Positions 32,753 through 43,455 of a stretch of 64,000 nucleotides of DNA are shown piece after piece. The notes under the pieces are model-generated. The model worked only from the letters and a program-made list of their open reading frames with translations. It had not been told where the DNA came from and ran no database searches. Positions within the stretch are counted from its first letter, which is position 1. Each line of letters starts with the position of its first letter. This DNA is from Cylicocyclus nassatus (Eukaryota > Nematoda > Chromadorea > Rhabditida > Strongylidae), in NCBI GenBank assembly GCA_958299035.1, contig CATQJL010000112.1, positions 20,426,812-20,490,811 of the forward strand. The letters run 5' to 3'. The translations under genes were made by a program, and so were the position numbers.

Positions 32753-34095
32753 CAATATACGGTGCACTTGCACAATTTGTGTCGTTCGAATTTCTTGAAC
32801 AGCCCCGCTAAGGCTACCCCTCACAGATACGGAAGCTTTTAGCTCAGAAAGAACTTTATTCAACTCTCTGGTCAACCCTTTGATGAACTCTATGTATAAG
32901 AAGGTATGCAAAGATGTGGATCATCACTTAAAGAGATTCTTGAACAACCGAACATAGATTGGCTATGAAAGCTTCGTCGAAATCTTTCTTTCAGTATGTT
33001 AATCAAAAACTGAAATCAAGCCGTCGTCCGTCTGCTATTTCCGACCGAAATGGGAATACCTTCAGTACAGACATGGAAAAATCGCATGCCTTAGCTCGCT
33101 ATTTCGCCGATGTGTTCTCTCACGATTTTATTATTGTGCCTTCGGAATTCTCTACACTTCCCACTGTTCATCACTGCCTTTCTACTGTCTACTTCGATCC
33201 CTCGGAAATCCGGACGATCTTAATCAGATTGAGAGCTTCCTTTACTGAAACGTACGATGGTATCCCGCAAATTGTTTTTAAAAAATACGCTTCATCCCTT
33301 TGTACTCCTCTTTCGCATACTTTCAACATATCATTGATGCTTGGAGAGGTGCCGCAGGTCTGGAAGGAGGCGTTGGTAACCGCGATCCCAAAAGTTCTTA
33401 ACGCTAAACTCCTTTCGGACTTCCGGCCCATCAGCTTGGTACCTACTGCAGCAAAAGTAATGGAGAAAGTAGTGCGCGATAAGCTTTTGAACTGGTTTAC
33501 AAAATTCAATGTAATTCCCACGAATCAGCACGGTTTTATGGCGGGATCGTCCACAATGACGAATCTCGCCGACTCCGTTTTTGACTGGAATTTGGCGCTT
33601 AACAGAGGCAAGTCTGTCGATGTCATTTACATGGATCTGTCTAAGGCATTCGACAAAGTGAACCATATGATACTTTTGTCGAAATGTGAGAGTCTTGGGT
33701 TGAATGAAAACATTTTAAATTGGCTGAAATCTTATTTATATAACAGAGGAATGACGGTTCGGGTAGGGCACAAGTTTTCGGAGCGCTTCAGCTGCATAAG
33801 CGGTGTCCCGCAAGGCGCAATACTGTCTCCCCTGCTTTTTCTGGTGTATACGGCCGAGCTTCCAAGCATCTTGGAAACATCAACGAATATTACAATACAA
33901 ATGTATGCGGATGATATTTATGGGTTTTACAATGCGGAAAATAAAGCTGAGGTCAGAGGCGCAGTGAAAGTATCTCTTGAGAAAATGAGGCATTGGGCGG
34001 CTTGTTTAGACATTCCTATTAACTTTGAAAAAAGTTTTGTCATGCATTTTGGAGACCTTGAAAATCCAATCTATGAGATAAATGGAAACAACTGA
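32753..34095 (+). pseudogene. non-LTR retrotransposon, reverse transcriptase
   Basis: The linker 32753-32958 is riddled with stops; the open frame 32959-34095 (378 codons) holds the RT. In order: SKSFFQYVNQKLKS, VPQVWKEALVTAIPK, DFRPISLVPTAAKVMEKV, NQHGFMAGSSTMTNL, VDVIYMDLSKAFDKVNH (motif A, Asp), SGVPQGAILSPLLFLVYTAE (motif B) and IQMYADDIYGF (motif C, YADD). All catalytic Asp residues are present, so decay is recent in this part. The ATG at 32959 is only the first Met after the last stop, not a real start. Synthesis of cDNA on the element's own RNA is its expected role. Confidence 0.9.
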
Positions 34096-34740
34096 GAAAC
34101 TGTTCTACCGCCAAAGACTTGGGCGTTTTGATTGATTCTGATTTGAATTTTTCTGCTTATATTGATAATGTAGTTAATAAAGCTTGTTCGGTTTAATTTG
34201 CGATTTTTCGTAGCGTACATACCGACAATCCTATGATCCTCAAACCTTCTCTACCGAGCCTACGTGTTACCTCATTTAGATTATTGTTCTGTAATATGGA
34301 ACCCCTTTTTAAAGAAAAATATTTTGAAGCTGGAAAAAGTGCAACAAACTTTTACTCGTATTCTGTACCTGAGGTGTCGTAGAAAACTCAATTTCGTCGA
34401 TATGCCGAGCTACGAAAATCGCCTTAAGTTTTTGGCAATGATAAGTTTAGAACATAGACGAGTATTTTTTGATCTCGTTTTTGGTTTACCGACTTTTGCA
34501 TAAAGAATTGAGACTTGCCCCAAGTAAATACTGAATTTTTAGACCTACAAACAGATATGGTGGGTTTAAAATTCATTATTTACTTATTTACAGGAAGCGT
34601 TTTCGTTGGGTTTTCAATAGTTTGTTTTACAAAATCCCCCGATGGCTTAGACTATTACCAGAAACTGCACTGCAAGCCTCATCTACAAGCGTATTTAAGC
34701 GTAAAATCAATGCAATTGACTTACCCTCCCTACTGAGACA
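34096..34740 (+). pseudogene. non-LTR retrotransposon, C-terminal tail
   Basis: After the stop at 34093 homology continues in other frames: STAKDLGVLIDSDLNFSAYI, then LPHLDYCSVIWNPFLKKN, IEKVQ-type (LEKVQQTFTRILYLR), PSYENRLKFLAMISLEHRR and finally FYKIPRWLRLLPETA to about 34740. This is the usual C-terminal region of CR1-like LINEs. At least three frame breaks. Confidence 0.8.
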
Positions 34741-35100
34741 ATCTGAGAATGAATAGAATTTCTCTTCAAGTGCTGACTTTTATAGCCTTTTGAGCCTATT
34801 CTTTGAACGTTATGTGTTGTACTAACACTTATCCTAGTTTCGTCTCCGGTAGTCAATTTTGTTTAGAAGCTACTTTGGATCGTACACAATATCCTTCCAA
34901 GCCATACCATTTTATTCAACTTTTATTTGTTTCCCATGGTAGCGATGTAAGAGGGAGCTGAAAGAGGTCCTCCGCCAAGCACGCATGGATTCTCCCATTC
35001 GCTTTAGTGCTTCCTCTTTAGATTCGCTTAAAAGTGATTCGCTTATGGCTTTCACACCATGATTTATGCTGTTGAATTAGTGGGCTAAGCTTGCTGTCTT
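34741..35100. other. LINE 3' UTR and junction with PLE 5' fragment
   Basis: Probable 3' untranslated part of the LINE to about 34930. No terminal microsatellite or poly(A) tail is evident. 34950-35115 may be further decayed PLE on the minus strand. Confidence 0.4.
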
Positions 35101-35115
35101 CTAAATTTGGATCCA

Positions 35116-35330
35116 CTATGGCTGCTGGAGACACCGTCTCCAGGTTTTTATCTTTGCATCATCTGCGGAACCGCATAGCGTTCTCAAATTCTTTCTTGAG
35201 ATGAACGTAGGGACGAGATTATTGTTCTTACATCGTTGGAGGAAATTGAGTGATTGTCGAATTGCAATTATCCGCTGGCGAAGCGAGAGAGCTTCGCCAG
35301 CGGATTGTTGCAATTCGATGTTAAATCAAT
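35116..35330 (-). pseudogene. PLE N-terminal fragment (repeat X, minus copy)
   Basis: The frame reads RQSLNFLQRCKNNNLVPTFI then SADDAKIKTWRRC, the N-terminal pattern of Penelope-like polyproteins (a LxFLxxCxxxxLxPxF motif). It ends in TAG at 35116. A TATATAG lies about 50 bases upstream at 35368-35375. The same fragment, plus strand, is at 42955-43170. The pair belongs to a duplicated segment rather than to two insertions. Confidence 0.6.
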
Positions 35331-35456
35331 TTTCGAGTTGTAATGATAAATGCCGATGAAATGTCTATATAAGCGTGAAATTTTGCAAGTAACTTCATTC
35401 TCCTTTTGATATTCGTCGGCATTCTTGGCATACTATCTTGTACTTTGTGGAATCTA

Positions 35457-36892
35457 TCTTATATATAAAGCTGAATGTCTGTTTGTATGTATGTCTGTAT
35501 GTCTGTCTGTCTGTCTGTCTGTCTGTATGTGTGTACGCATGTTCCGAATAGAAAATTCCATTTCTGAACCGATCCGGACCAAACTTGGCACACATACGCT
35601 ACGAGCCCCGGCGGGTGTCATAGGCTACTTTTCGTCATCGATCGATATTGATTTTATCGATTTTTATCGATTTTTTTGCTGAGTTCACCTACGGGGCTGG
35701 GAGTTTGCACAGGGGGGTAATCGAGCATGGGGATTCCGAATACAATATTGGTTTTCAGGATTATCGATTACTTTTATCGATTTTATCGATTTTTTTTGCA
35801 AAGTTTGAGCTACGGGGCTGGGAGTTGGCACAGGGGGGTAATCGAGCATGGGGATTCCGAATACAATATTGGTTTTCAGGATTATCGATTACTTTTATCG
35901 ATTTTATCGATTTTTTGCAAAGTTGGAGCTACGGGGCTGGGAGTTCGCACAGGGGGGTAATCGAGCATGGGGATTCCGAATACAATATTGGTTTTCGGGA
36001 TTATCGATTACTTTTATCGATTTTATCGATTTTTTTGCAAAGTTTGAGCTAGGGGGCTGGGAGTTGGCACAGGGGGGTAATCGAGCATGCTGATCATCCC
36101 CAAGGGGGTGATCAGCATGCTCGATTACACCCCTGTGCCAAATTCCATCCCCCTAGCTCAAATTTTGCAAAATCGATAAAATCGATAGAAGTAATGGATA
36201 ATTCCAAAAACTAATATTGTATTCGTAATCTGCATGCTCGATTACCCCCCTGTGCAAACTCCCAGCCCCGCAGGTCAAACTTTACAAAAAAATCGATAAA
36301 ATCGATAAAAGTAATGGACGATCCTAAAAACTAATATTGTGTTCGTAATCAGCATGCTCGATTACCCCCTGTGCAAAATCCCAGCCTCGCATGTCAAAAT
36401 TTACAAAAAAATCGATAAAATCGATAAAAGTAATGGACGATCCTGAAAACTAATATTGTATTCGTAATCTGCATGCTCGATTACCCCCCTGTGCAAACTC
36501 CCAGCCCCGCAGGTCAAACTTTACAAAAAAATCGATAAAATCGATAAAAGTAATGGACGATCCTGAAAACTAATATTGTGTTCGTAATCAGCATGCTCGA
36601 TTACCCCCTGTGCAAAATCCCAGCCTCGCATGTCAAAATTTACAAAAAATCGATAAAATCAATAAAAGTAACCGATAATTCTGAAAACTAATATTGTATT
36701 CGGAATCCCCATGCTCACTTCCCCCCTGTGCCAACTCCTAGCCCTGTAGGTGAACTCTGCGAAAAAATCGATAAAAATCGGTAAAATCGACATCGATCGA
36801 TAACGAAAAGTGGACTGTGACACGCGCCGGGGCCCGAAGTGTATGTGTGCCAAGTTTGGTCCGGATACGGCGGAGCCGGGTAAGCCAGCTAG
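35457..36892 (+). mobile_element. complete Helitron H1 (non-autonomous, 1.4 kb)
   Basis: Starts TCTTATATATAAAGCTGAAT after A35456 and ends GAGCCGGGTAAGCCAGCTAG before T36893: TC...CTAG between A and T. The empty site is preserved at about 42865-42885 (minus strand GTACTTTGTGGAATTTA joined to TATATGTATAAAAGTC). The interior has (TGTC)n, a TGAACCGATCCGGACC block and an inverted minisatellite. No Rep/helicase frame; the overlapping ORFs are satellite readings. Confidence 0.88.
35640..36830. repeat. inverted 120-bp minisatellite inside the Helitron
   Basis: About four direct units (the phase marker AGGGGGGTAATCGAGCATG falls near 35712, 35833, 35953 and 36074) face about six inverted units (GCATGCTCGATTACCCCCCT-type markers near 36116, 36234, 36354, 36472, 36593 and 36710). 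The turning point is the near-perfect palindrome GAGCATGCTGATCA...TGATCAGCATGCTC (about 36082-36121). Each unit holds ATCGATTTTATCGAT. Confidence 0.9.
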
Positions 36893-37245
36893 TATATGTA
36901 TAAAAGTCAAAGTTTGTGCAACTCTTGACCGTATGTTTTTTATAGACTCCTTTGCGCGTGAACCGATTAAGCTGAAATTTTGCACATATAAGTTTTCGAC
37001 CCCGTAGATGGTTTAGCCTATTTCTTGAAGCGAATTGCTGGATCCTTCTATTGATTTAGTGATTTCGGTACTTTGCATGAAAGTGAAGTCTTATCAACCA
37101 CTATCATACCCCAGACACATTTTGGTGAAAACAATATCAGGGAAGCTCATTCTAAGTTCTAATAAGAAGAACACGGTAGAGCTACTGAAAGATCCGAAAG
37201 GACCCACTTATTTTGCTTTTTCTGAGGCGGCAAAAAGTGTAATTT

Positions 37246-38819
37246 GTCTGTGTCTTGTGTCTTTGTCTGTCTTTTATAGTCTTGTTAAAACCCATAAACT
37301 AGCCGCTACTGATGACGCGCGCATTTTGACGGCAGAACAGTTGAAAATAAGACCGATCATAAGTTGTGTAGGAGGACCAACCGACCGAATTTCCTGGTTC
37401 TTGAACAAGATTGTTAATCAGCTTCTGGACAAAGTTCCGTCTCATTTAACCAACACGAATCATTTCTTGGAACGCCTTCGTAACACCACTTTGCAAACGC
37501 AATGTGTAGCAGAGTCTTTTGATGTCGTGTCTTTGTACACGAATGTTCAAAACGATGATGCTTCACAGGCAGTTTCGGAAATGTTGGACAGCTTTGGTAA
37601 AAAGATCCAGACTTTCGGCTTGAGTAAAAGATCAGTTATGCTCCTGATCAAAGAGTGTCTCTCTTGTAACATCTTTAGATGGTCAGGAACATACTATACT
37701 CAGCTGAGAGGCCTTGCAATGGGACAGAGACTAGCTCCAGTACTGGCGGTCTGCTTTATGAGCAGAATAGAAGGAGTGCTGTCACGTATGCCTCTTATGT
37801 ACTGTCGTTACATCGATGACTGTTGCATCATAACATCGACACAATCCGAAATGGATGAGTGTTTCCGACTACTTAATCAACAGTCACAGTACATAAAGCT
37901 TACGCGGCAGCAACCGAGAAATGGTTGGCTCCCCTATCTGAAGGTACAGATCAAACTGTTCAACGGCGCTGCGAGTGTAAAATGGTATCGTAAAGAGAGT
38001 TCCAAGAACATTCTGATCAATGCTCGTTCTGCACACCCGAACGCTGTTAAAAGAGCTGTTATTCGTAACATGCTCAAAACGGCAACGAACGTATGCACAG
38101 GAGAAGAAGAACGGAAGGAATCTCAAAGAAGGGCGCTAGAGATTGCTCGAATGAATGGTTACGCGTGTCAAAAAGGACGCAGTGGACCATCCATCTCCAC
38201 TCATAGCAATCAGCACCAACAGAAAATACCTCTTTGCCTTCCTTTCGTTTCTGACGAGACTAGTGCAGCAGTGCGACGATGCATTGACCGAGCGAACTTG
38301 AAAGACGATGTCATTTTAGTCGATATTCCTAGTGACAACATCTGGAAACGGCTGGTTCGTAACAGACTATACGACAGCTACTGCAGAATCCAAGACTGTG
38401 TAGTTTGTCCATCGGGTAAAGTTGGTGACTGCGGTAAGACTGGTGTTATCTATGAGATTGAATGTATCGAGTGCAGCGCCACTTATATCGGAGAGACTGG
38501 GAGACCACTTTGGGTAAGAATGAAAGAACATCTTGCCAGCAAGAGGCGGGGAAGTCTTACCACACCGCTTGGCAAACACAGGGTTGAATTCCATTGTGGT
38601 AAAGACTTCGAAGTTAGATGTACTATACTGGCATACGAATACGATACTGCTAGCAGAAAAGCTCTCGAGGCATTCTGGATTTTTGCAAGAAATCCATGCA
38701 TGAACAGCCGAAATGAGTGCGCGTCAATCACAAATGACTTTATGCCTTTTATGGAGTTGTGTGAGTTGAAGAATGCCACTGATCAATGTCAATATGGTAT
38801 ACACTGTATTCTATACTAG
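37246..38819 (+). CDS. PLE reverse transcriptase with GIY-YIG endonuclease
   Basis: Open for about 524 codons. Domains in order: FYSLVKTHK (usual PKTHK), IRPIISCVGGPTDRISWFL, FDVVSLYTNV (motif A), RGLAMGQRLAPVLAVCFM (motif B), YCRYIDDCCII (motif C; YIDD in place of the common YVDD), the thumb (WLPYLKVQI), linker LCLPFVSDETSAAVRRC and RLVRNRLYDSYC, then C..C Cys pair CVVCPSGKVGDC and VIYEIECIECSATYIGETGR with VRMKEHL, the PLE-type GIY-YIG nuclease. The open frame extends upstream to ATG 37035, but those 70 codons come from repeat X, not from the PLE, so that start is not genuine. Stop TAG at 38817. RT and nuclease look intact; the missing N-terminus argues against autonomy. Close relative of the broken copy at 10.7-11.5 kb. 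Confidence 0.88.
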
Positions 38820-39002
38820 TGGCACTTGAGGACGGCCGCATTCAACATCTATCTGAGCGGCAGCGGCGGAGGAGGTTGGTTCGTCTTTCAAGTACTTGCG
38901 TATTTTCGTTTGTGACATTCGGGGGTAAAGTCGAGGCTGGCTAGGGGTTGGAGGAGGTTTTTGGTGGGGTAGGGCATAATATCTAAATCTCTTACCACTT
39001 TA

Positions 39003-39040
39003 GGCCTCTGAAGAAGACGAACACGTCGAAACGTTAGGCC
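39003..39040 (+). ncRNA. hammerhead ribozyme, intact core (PLE copy 2)
   Basis: GGCCT (39003-39007), core CTGAAGA (39008-39014, fits CUGANGA), stem II GACG-AACA-CGTC (39016-39027), GAAA (39028-39031), minimal stem III within ACGT, cleavage triplet GTT, then AGGCC (39036-39040) pairing with GGCCT. This is the short-stem-III hammerhead known from Penelope-like elements, here in the 3' UTR. Compared with the relics at 10433 and 12785 it alone keeps every core base. Confidence 0.7.
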
Positions 39041-39600
39041 GCCACTACTAACAATAAATCTACTAACCTCGTGCTGGCTTACTAACTACTCACCACATTG
39101 TAATTTTTGAAATTTTTGATTTTGTTCGCCGTTGACAAACCAGGAAATCTCTTCGTTTTTCTAGTAGCAGTTGTTCTAGCTCTATTCTTATTATATAGAG
39201 TAAAAGTTCCACGAGTGCAATATGTTCATGATTTTTAAGCGATTTGGAGGGACCATAAAGACAGGTTATGTTTGAGCTTAGAATTTGTAGGTTCAAAATT
39301 TTTCTGAAATCATATCTCGATGAGCGTTTCGTAGCACAAGTCTCCAGAAAACATTATATATGTTTCAAAAGAAATTTTTTCTCTTGGCTGTAGATTTCAC
39401 GGCGATAGAGCAAAGACGATTTTCATATTTGTTTCGCTGTCCTTTCAAAGTACGCAACCACAGAGTGAACAAAGATCTATAAAAACGAAATATGCCTTAA
39501 AAACAAGAAGAAAAGAGCTTTTGAATGATGTAAGCCTTGTTTATGAAAAATGGTTTCTTCCTCTAAAATCGGCAGTTCAAGTAAAGGTCTCTGTCCTAAT

Positions 39601-39800
39601 ACTGTTTTTTTTCTAGGTCTTCTGTGCCGCGATTCTGTGTCCCCACTTTCTTCTCTCCAAATGAACGCTACGAGAAGGTTGACGGTCTACGCTTGTTAAT
39701 GAAGACTTGCTCCGTAACATAGATAGATAATCAGCAGTGATTAGGTCTTCGTTTGGCAGAAATCTGCTGTTGAAAATGGAAAAAATGGTCTCTGTCCTTG
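39601..39800 (+). repeat. segment duplicated at 44400-44570
   Basis: TTTTTTTCTAGGTCTTCTGT through AACGCTACGAGAAGG and GATAGATAATCAGCAGTGAT recurs after the second gap. Function unknown. Confidence 0.7.
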
Positions 39801-41216
39801 CGCTAATGGACATAGGATCTCAAAACATAGAAAGGCGATCTTGAAGCGAGCTTTTATTGAAATGACAAAACACACTTTGATGCTCTTAAGTGGAAATAAG
39901 AGATGTAACGATTATTTCATTTCGAAATTCAGTGCGTTACAGCAAAACCATACAGCTACTGAGAGATTTTATATTTTCATCATTATCGACTAAAATGGTT
40001 CGTGTATATAAGTGTGTCAAGATCAGCACACTGCCAGTTTCCCTCTTTGACTTTTCTTAGAGCACACTGCCAGTTTCCCTCTTTGTCTTTTCTAATTTTT
40101 GTGCAGTATTGATTCTCTGATTTTAGACATTCAACAGCTTTGAGAGACAACGCTTGCCTGGAAAATTCTTGTTGTGGTAAATCATCTTACCATCATGCAA
40201 CTATGGAGTAATACGCCACACTTTCAGGCTGTAGTATTAGGTTGTCCGGAAATTGATGCAGGTTTTGAATTTCAACCGCAATACCGCACCGCTCCACAAT
40301 ACCGCAACCGCATTACCGTCATACACTTCTCAATTCTAAATATGGGGTTGTTTCAAAAGTTCTACCCGTTCTCAATACCTTTACTTGAACTGCCGATTTT
40401 AGAGGAAGAAACCATTTTTCGTAAACAAGGCTTACATCATTCAAAAGCTCTTTTCTTCTTGTTTTTAATGCATATTTTCGTTTTCATAGACCTTTGTTCG
40501 CTCTGTGGTTGCGTACTTCAAAAGGACAGCGAAACTAATGTGAAAATTTTCGTCTTTGCTCTATCGCCGTGAAATCTACAGCCAAGCGAAAAAATTTCTT
40601 TTGAAACATATATAATGTTTTCTGGAGACTTGTGCTACGAAACGCTCTTCGAGATATGATTTCAGAAAAATTTTGAACCTACAAATTTTAAGCTCAAACA
40701 TAACCTGTCTTTATGGTCCCTCCAAATCGCATAAAAATCATAAACATATTGCAATCCCGGAACTTTTACTCTATATAGTAAGAATAGAGCTAGAACAACT
40801 GCTACTAGAAAAACGAAGAGATTTCCTGGTTTGTTAACGGCGAAAAAAATCAAAAATTTCAAAAATTACACTTTTTGCCGCCTCAGAAAAAGCAAAATAA
40901 GTGGGTCCTTTCGGATTTTTCAGTAGCTCTACCGCGTTCTTCTTATTAGAACTTAGAATGAGCTTCTCTGATATTGTTTTCACCAAAATGTGTCTGGGGT
41001 ATGATAGTGGTTGATAAAACTTCACTTTCATGCAAAGTACCGAAATCACTAAATCAATAGAAGGATCCAGCAATTCGCTTCAAGAAATAGACTAAAACCA
41101 TCTACGGGGTCGAAAACTTATATGTGCAAAATTTCAGCTTAATCGGTTCACGCGCAAAGGAGTCTATAAAAAACATACGGTCAAGAGTTGCACAAACTTT
41201 GACTTTTATACATATA
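39801..41216 (+). repeat. small-ORF unit flank plus repeat X copy 1
   Basis: 39801-40230 follows the promoter side of the small-ORF unit; from about 40232 it passes into repeat X, which ends ACTTTTATACATATA before the H2 Helitron piece. A 1.2-kb near-identical direct copy lies at 41661-42870. Confidence 0.8.
40150..40236 (+). pseudogene. small conserved ORF, copy C, truncated
   Basis: The start codon reads ACG instead of ATG. The frame LAWKILVVVNHLTIMQLWSN is kept, then after FQAV sequence switches to VLGCPEIDAG, coded by repeat X at a mariner-like TATTAGGTTGTCCGG junction. TATATAA remains at about 40007-40013. The 41-base upstream block is duplicated, as in unit B. Confidence 0.5.
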
Positions 41217-41660
41217 CCAGTGCGTCACCTCTGCTTCGCAGAGGCTCGCACTGGTTCTACTCTCTAGGCCCTACTCTTCTCGCATAATGATGGCATTGAA
41301 ACTCACCGAGCAATGGCTACTATCATGAACAAAATGTAAACAACTACTCATTCCGAAAGCTTTTTCATGCGAAATCGGTGATTTCGCGTGAATGAAATTT
41401 TTTTGCAGGAGAACAAAGCAAAATTTTGTACGTTTTTGATTTTCCCACAGTCTTGATAGTCGCCATAAGAACAGTAGTCACCATAAGCTACATTTAGGTG
41501 CAAAAAATCTCATCAAATGCTCTGGTAAAAGCTTGGCAAAATGACCATTTACGCAACCAATACTTTTTGGCGCCGTTTTTGTAAAGTAATGGACTTTTGA
41601 TCAATTTTTTGGGCCTAAGTTCATGGTTTGCACATTTACTTGCCATAAACATCCACGAGC
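41217..41660 (-). mobile_element. Helitron H2, 3' part
   Basis: On the minus strand it ends CCTCTGCGAAGCAGAGGTGA CGCACTGG before T, as at 7438, again immediately beside TATATG. Homology to the 7000-7438 region runs to about 41655, where the small-ORF unit flank begins, so the 5' half is missing. Confidence 0.8.
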
Positions 41661-42880
41661 GTGTATATAAGTGTGTCAAGCTCAGCACACTGCCAGTTTC
41701 CTTCTTTGACTTTTCTTAGAGCACACTGCCAGTTTCCCTCTTTGTCTTTCCTAATTTTTGTGCAGTATTGATTCTCTGATTTTAGACATTCAACAGCTTT
41801 GAGAGACAAAGCTTGCCTGGAAAATTCTTGTTGTGGTAAACCATCTTACCATCATGCAACTATGGAGTAATACGCCACACTTTAAGGCAGTAGTATTAGA
41901 TTGTCCGGAAATTGATGCAGATTTTGAATTTCAGCCGCAATACCGCACCGCTCCACAATATCGCAACCGCATTACCGTCATACACTTCTCAATTCTAAAT
42001 ATGGGGTTGTTTCAAAAGTTCTACCCGTTCTCAATACCTTCTTGAACTGCCGATTTTAGAGGAAGAAACCATTTTTCATAAACAAGGCTTATATCATTCA
42101 AAAGCTCTTTTCTTCTTGTTTTTAAGGCATATTTTCGTTTTCATAGACCTTTGTTCGCTCTGTGGTTGCTTACTTTGAAAGGACAGCGAAACAAATGTGA
42201 AAATTTTCGTCTTTGCTCTATCGCCGTAAAATCTACAGCCAAGAGAAAAAATTTCTTTTGAAACATATATAATGTTTTCTGGAGACTTGTGCTACGAAAC
42301 TCTCTTCGAGATATGATTTCAGAAAAATTTTGAACCTACAAATTTTAAGCTCAAACATAACCTGTCTTTATGGTCCCTCCAAATCGCATAAAAATCATAA
42401 ACATATTGCAATCGCGGAACTTTTACTCTATATAGTAAGAATAGAGCTAGAACAACTGCTACTAGAAAAACGAAGAGATTTCCTGGTTTGTCAACGGCGA
42501 AAATCAAAAATTTCAAAAATTGCACTTTTTGCCGCCTCAGAAAAAGCAAAATAAGTGAGTCCTTTCGGATTTTTCAGCTCTACCGCGTTCTTCTTATTAG
42601 AACTTAGAATGAGCTTCTCTGATATTGTTTTCACCAAAATGTGTCTGGGGTATGATAGTGGTTGATAAGACTTCACTTTCATGCAAAGTACCGAAATCAC
42701 TAAATCAATAGAAGGATCCAGCAATTCGCTTCAAGAAATAGGCTAAAACCATCTACGGGGTCGAAAACTTATATGTGCAAAATTTCAGCTTAATCGGTTC
42801 ACGCGCAAAAGGAGTCTATAAAAAAAATACGGTCAAGACTTGCACAAACTTTGACTTTTATACATATATAAATTCCACAA
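41661..42880 (+). repeat. small-ORF unit flank plus repeat X copy 2
   Basis: Direct duplicate of about 40010-41216. It continues without interruption into 42880-43170 and so preserves the empty sites of the Helitron (35457-36892) and the PLE (37246-39098) found in the minus-strand copy. Confidence 0.85.
41809..41893 (+). pseudogene. small conserved ORF, copy D, truncated
   Basis: Same breaks as copy C: start reads AAG, frame LAWKILVVVNHLTIMQLWSN then a switch to repeat X after FKAVVL. Copies C and D therefore arose by duplicating an already broken unit, although their start codons differ. Confidence 0.5.
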
Positions 42881-42954
42881 AGTACAAGACAGTATGCCAA
42901 GAATGCCGACGAATATCAAAAGGAGAATGAAGTTACTTGCAAAATTTCACGCTT

Positions 42955-43170
42955 ATATAGACATTTCATCGGCATTTATCATTATCACTCGAAAATTGAT
43001 TTAACATCGAATTGCAACTATCCGCTGGCGAAGCTCTCTCGCTTCGCCAGCGGATAATTGCAATTCGACAATCACTCAATTTCCTCCAACGATGTAAGAA
43101 CAATAATCTCGTCCCTACGTTCATCTTAAGAAAAACTGGGAACGCTATGCGGTCTTTCCGCAGATGATGC
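42955..43170 (+). pseudogene. PLE N-terminal fragment (plus copy)
   Basis: Frame reads ELQLSAGEALSLRQR then RQSLNFLQRCKNNNLVPTFI, matching 35116-35330. A small indel near 43128 breaks it. A hairpin ATCCGCTGGCGAAGC / GCTTCGCCAGCGGAT lies at 43020-43054, inside the frame. TTATATAG at 42950. Confidence 0.55.
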
Positions 43171-43348
43171 AAAGATAAAAAATAGAGAGGCAGTTTTGAA
43201 GCAAAGCTTTTATTAAAATGGCAAAATACATTACGATGCTCTCAAGTGGACTTAAGAGATCTAATGGTTATCACAATTCGATAATACATTGCAAGACCAT
43301 AACAGCTTGTAAGAGATTTTACATTTTCATCATTATCGACTAGAATGC

Positions 43349-43356
43349 ATATATAA
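43349..43356 (+). promoter_or_regulatory. TATA box of small-ORF unit E
   Basis: CATATATAAC about 105 bases before the ATG at 43456, in the conserved ATCATTATCGACTAGAATG context. The acceptor TCTGTTTTCAG ends at about 43433. Confidence 0.5.
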
Positions 43357-43455
43357 CTGTGTCACAACTCAGCACACTGCCAGTATCCCTTTTTTTCTAA
43401 TTTTTTGAGCATTTTTGACTTTCTGTTTTCAGAAAACCAACTGTTTTTAGAGACA

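Larger units (their letters stand above)
37246..39098 (+). mobile_element. Penelope-like element copy 2, 5'-truncated insertion
   Basis: TGTAATTT occurs at 37238-37245 and again at 39099-39106, once only in the empty sites near 40870 and 42520 (reverse strand). That gives a duplication of up to 8 bp around a 1.85-kb insert. The insert holds the RT/GIY-YIG frame (37246-38819), a 180-base 3' UTR and the hammerhead at 39003-39040. The N-terminal part of the polyprotein is missing. Confidence 0.85.
36893..39600 (-). repeat. repeat X, minus-strand copy split by a PLE
   Basis: 36893-37245 and 39099-39600 together equal the reverse complement of 40860-41216 plus about 40380-40860 (and of 42050-42870). 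The PLE at 37246-39098 lies between. With 35100-35456 this copy spans everything found at 42050-43170. Confidence 0.85.

Noticed and set aside
35640..36830. CRISPR-like regular repeats
   Set aside because: Units are 120 bp, contiguous without unique spacers, and inverted halfway; a minisatellite in a Helitron of a eukaryote.
40174..40572. 132-codon ORF as a gene
   Set aside because: A fusion of the truncated small ORF with repeat X; starts at a GTG and has no intact homologue.
41217..41258. Rho-independent-like terminator hairpin CCTCTGC/GCAGAGG
   Set aside because: It is the 3' hairpin of Helitron H2, with the CTGG terminus 11 bases beyond.
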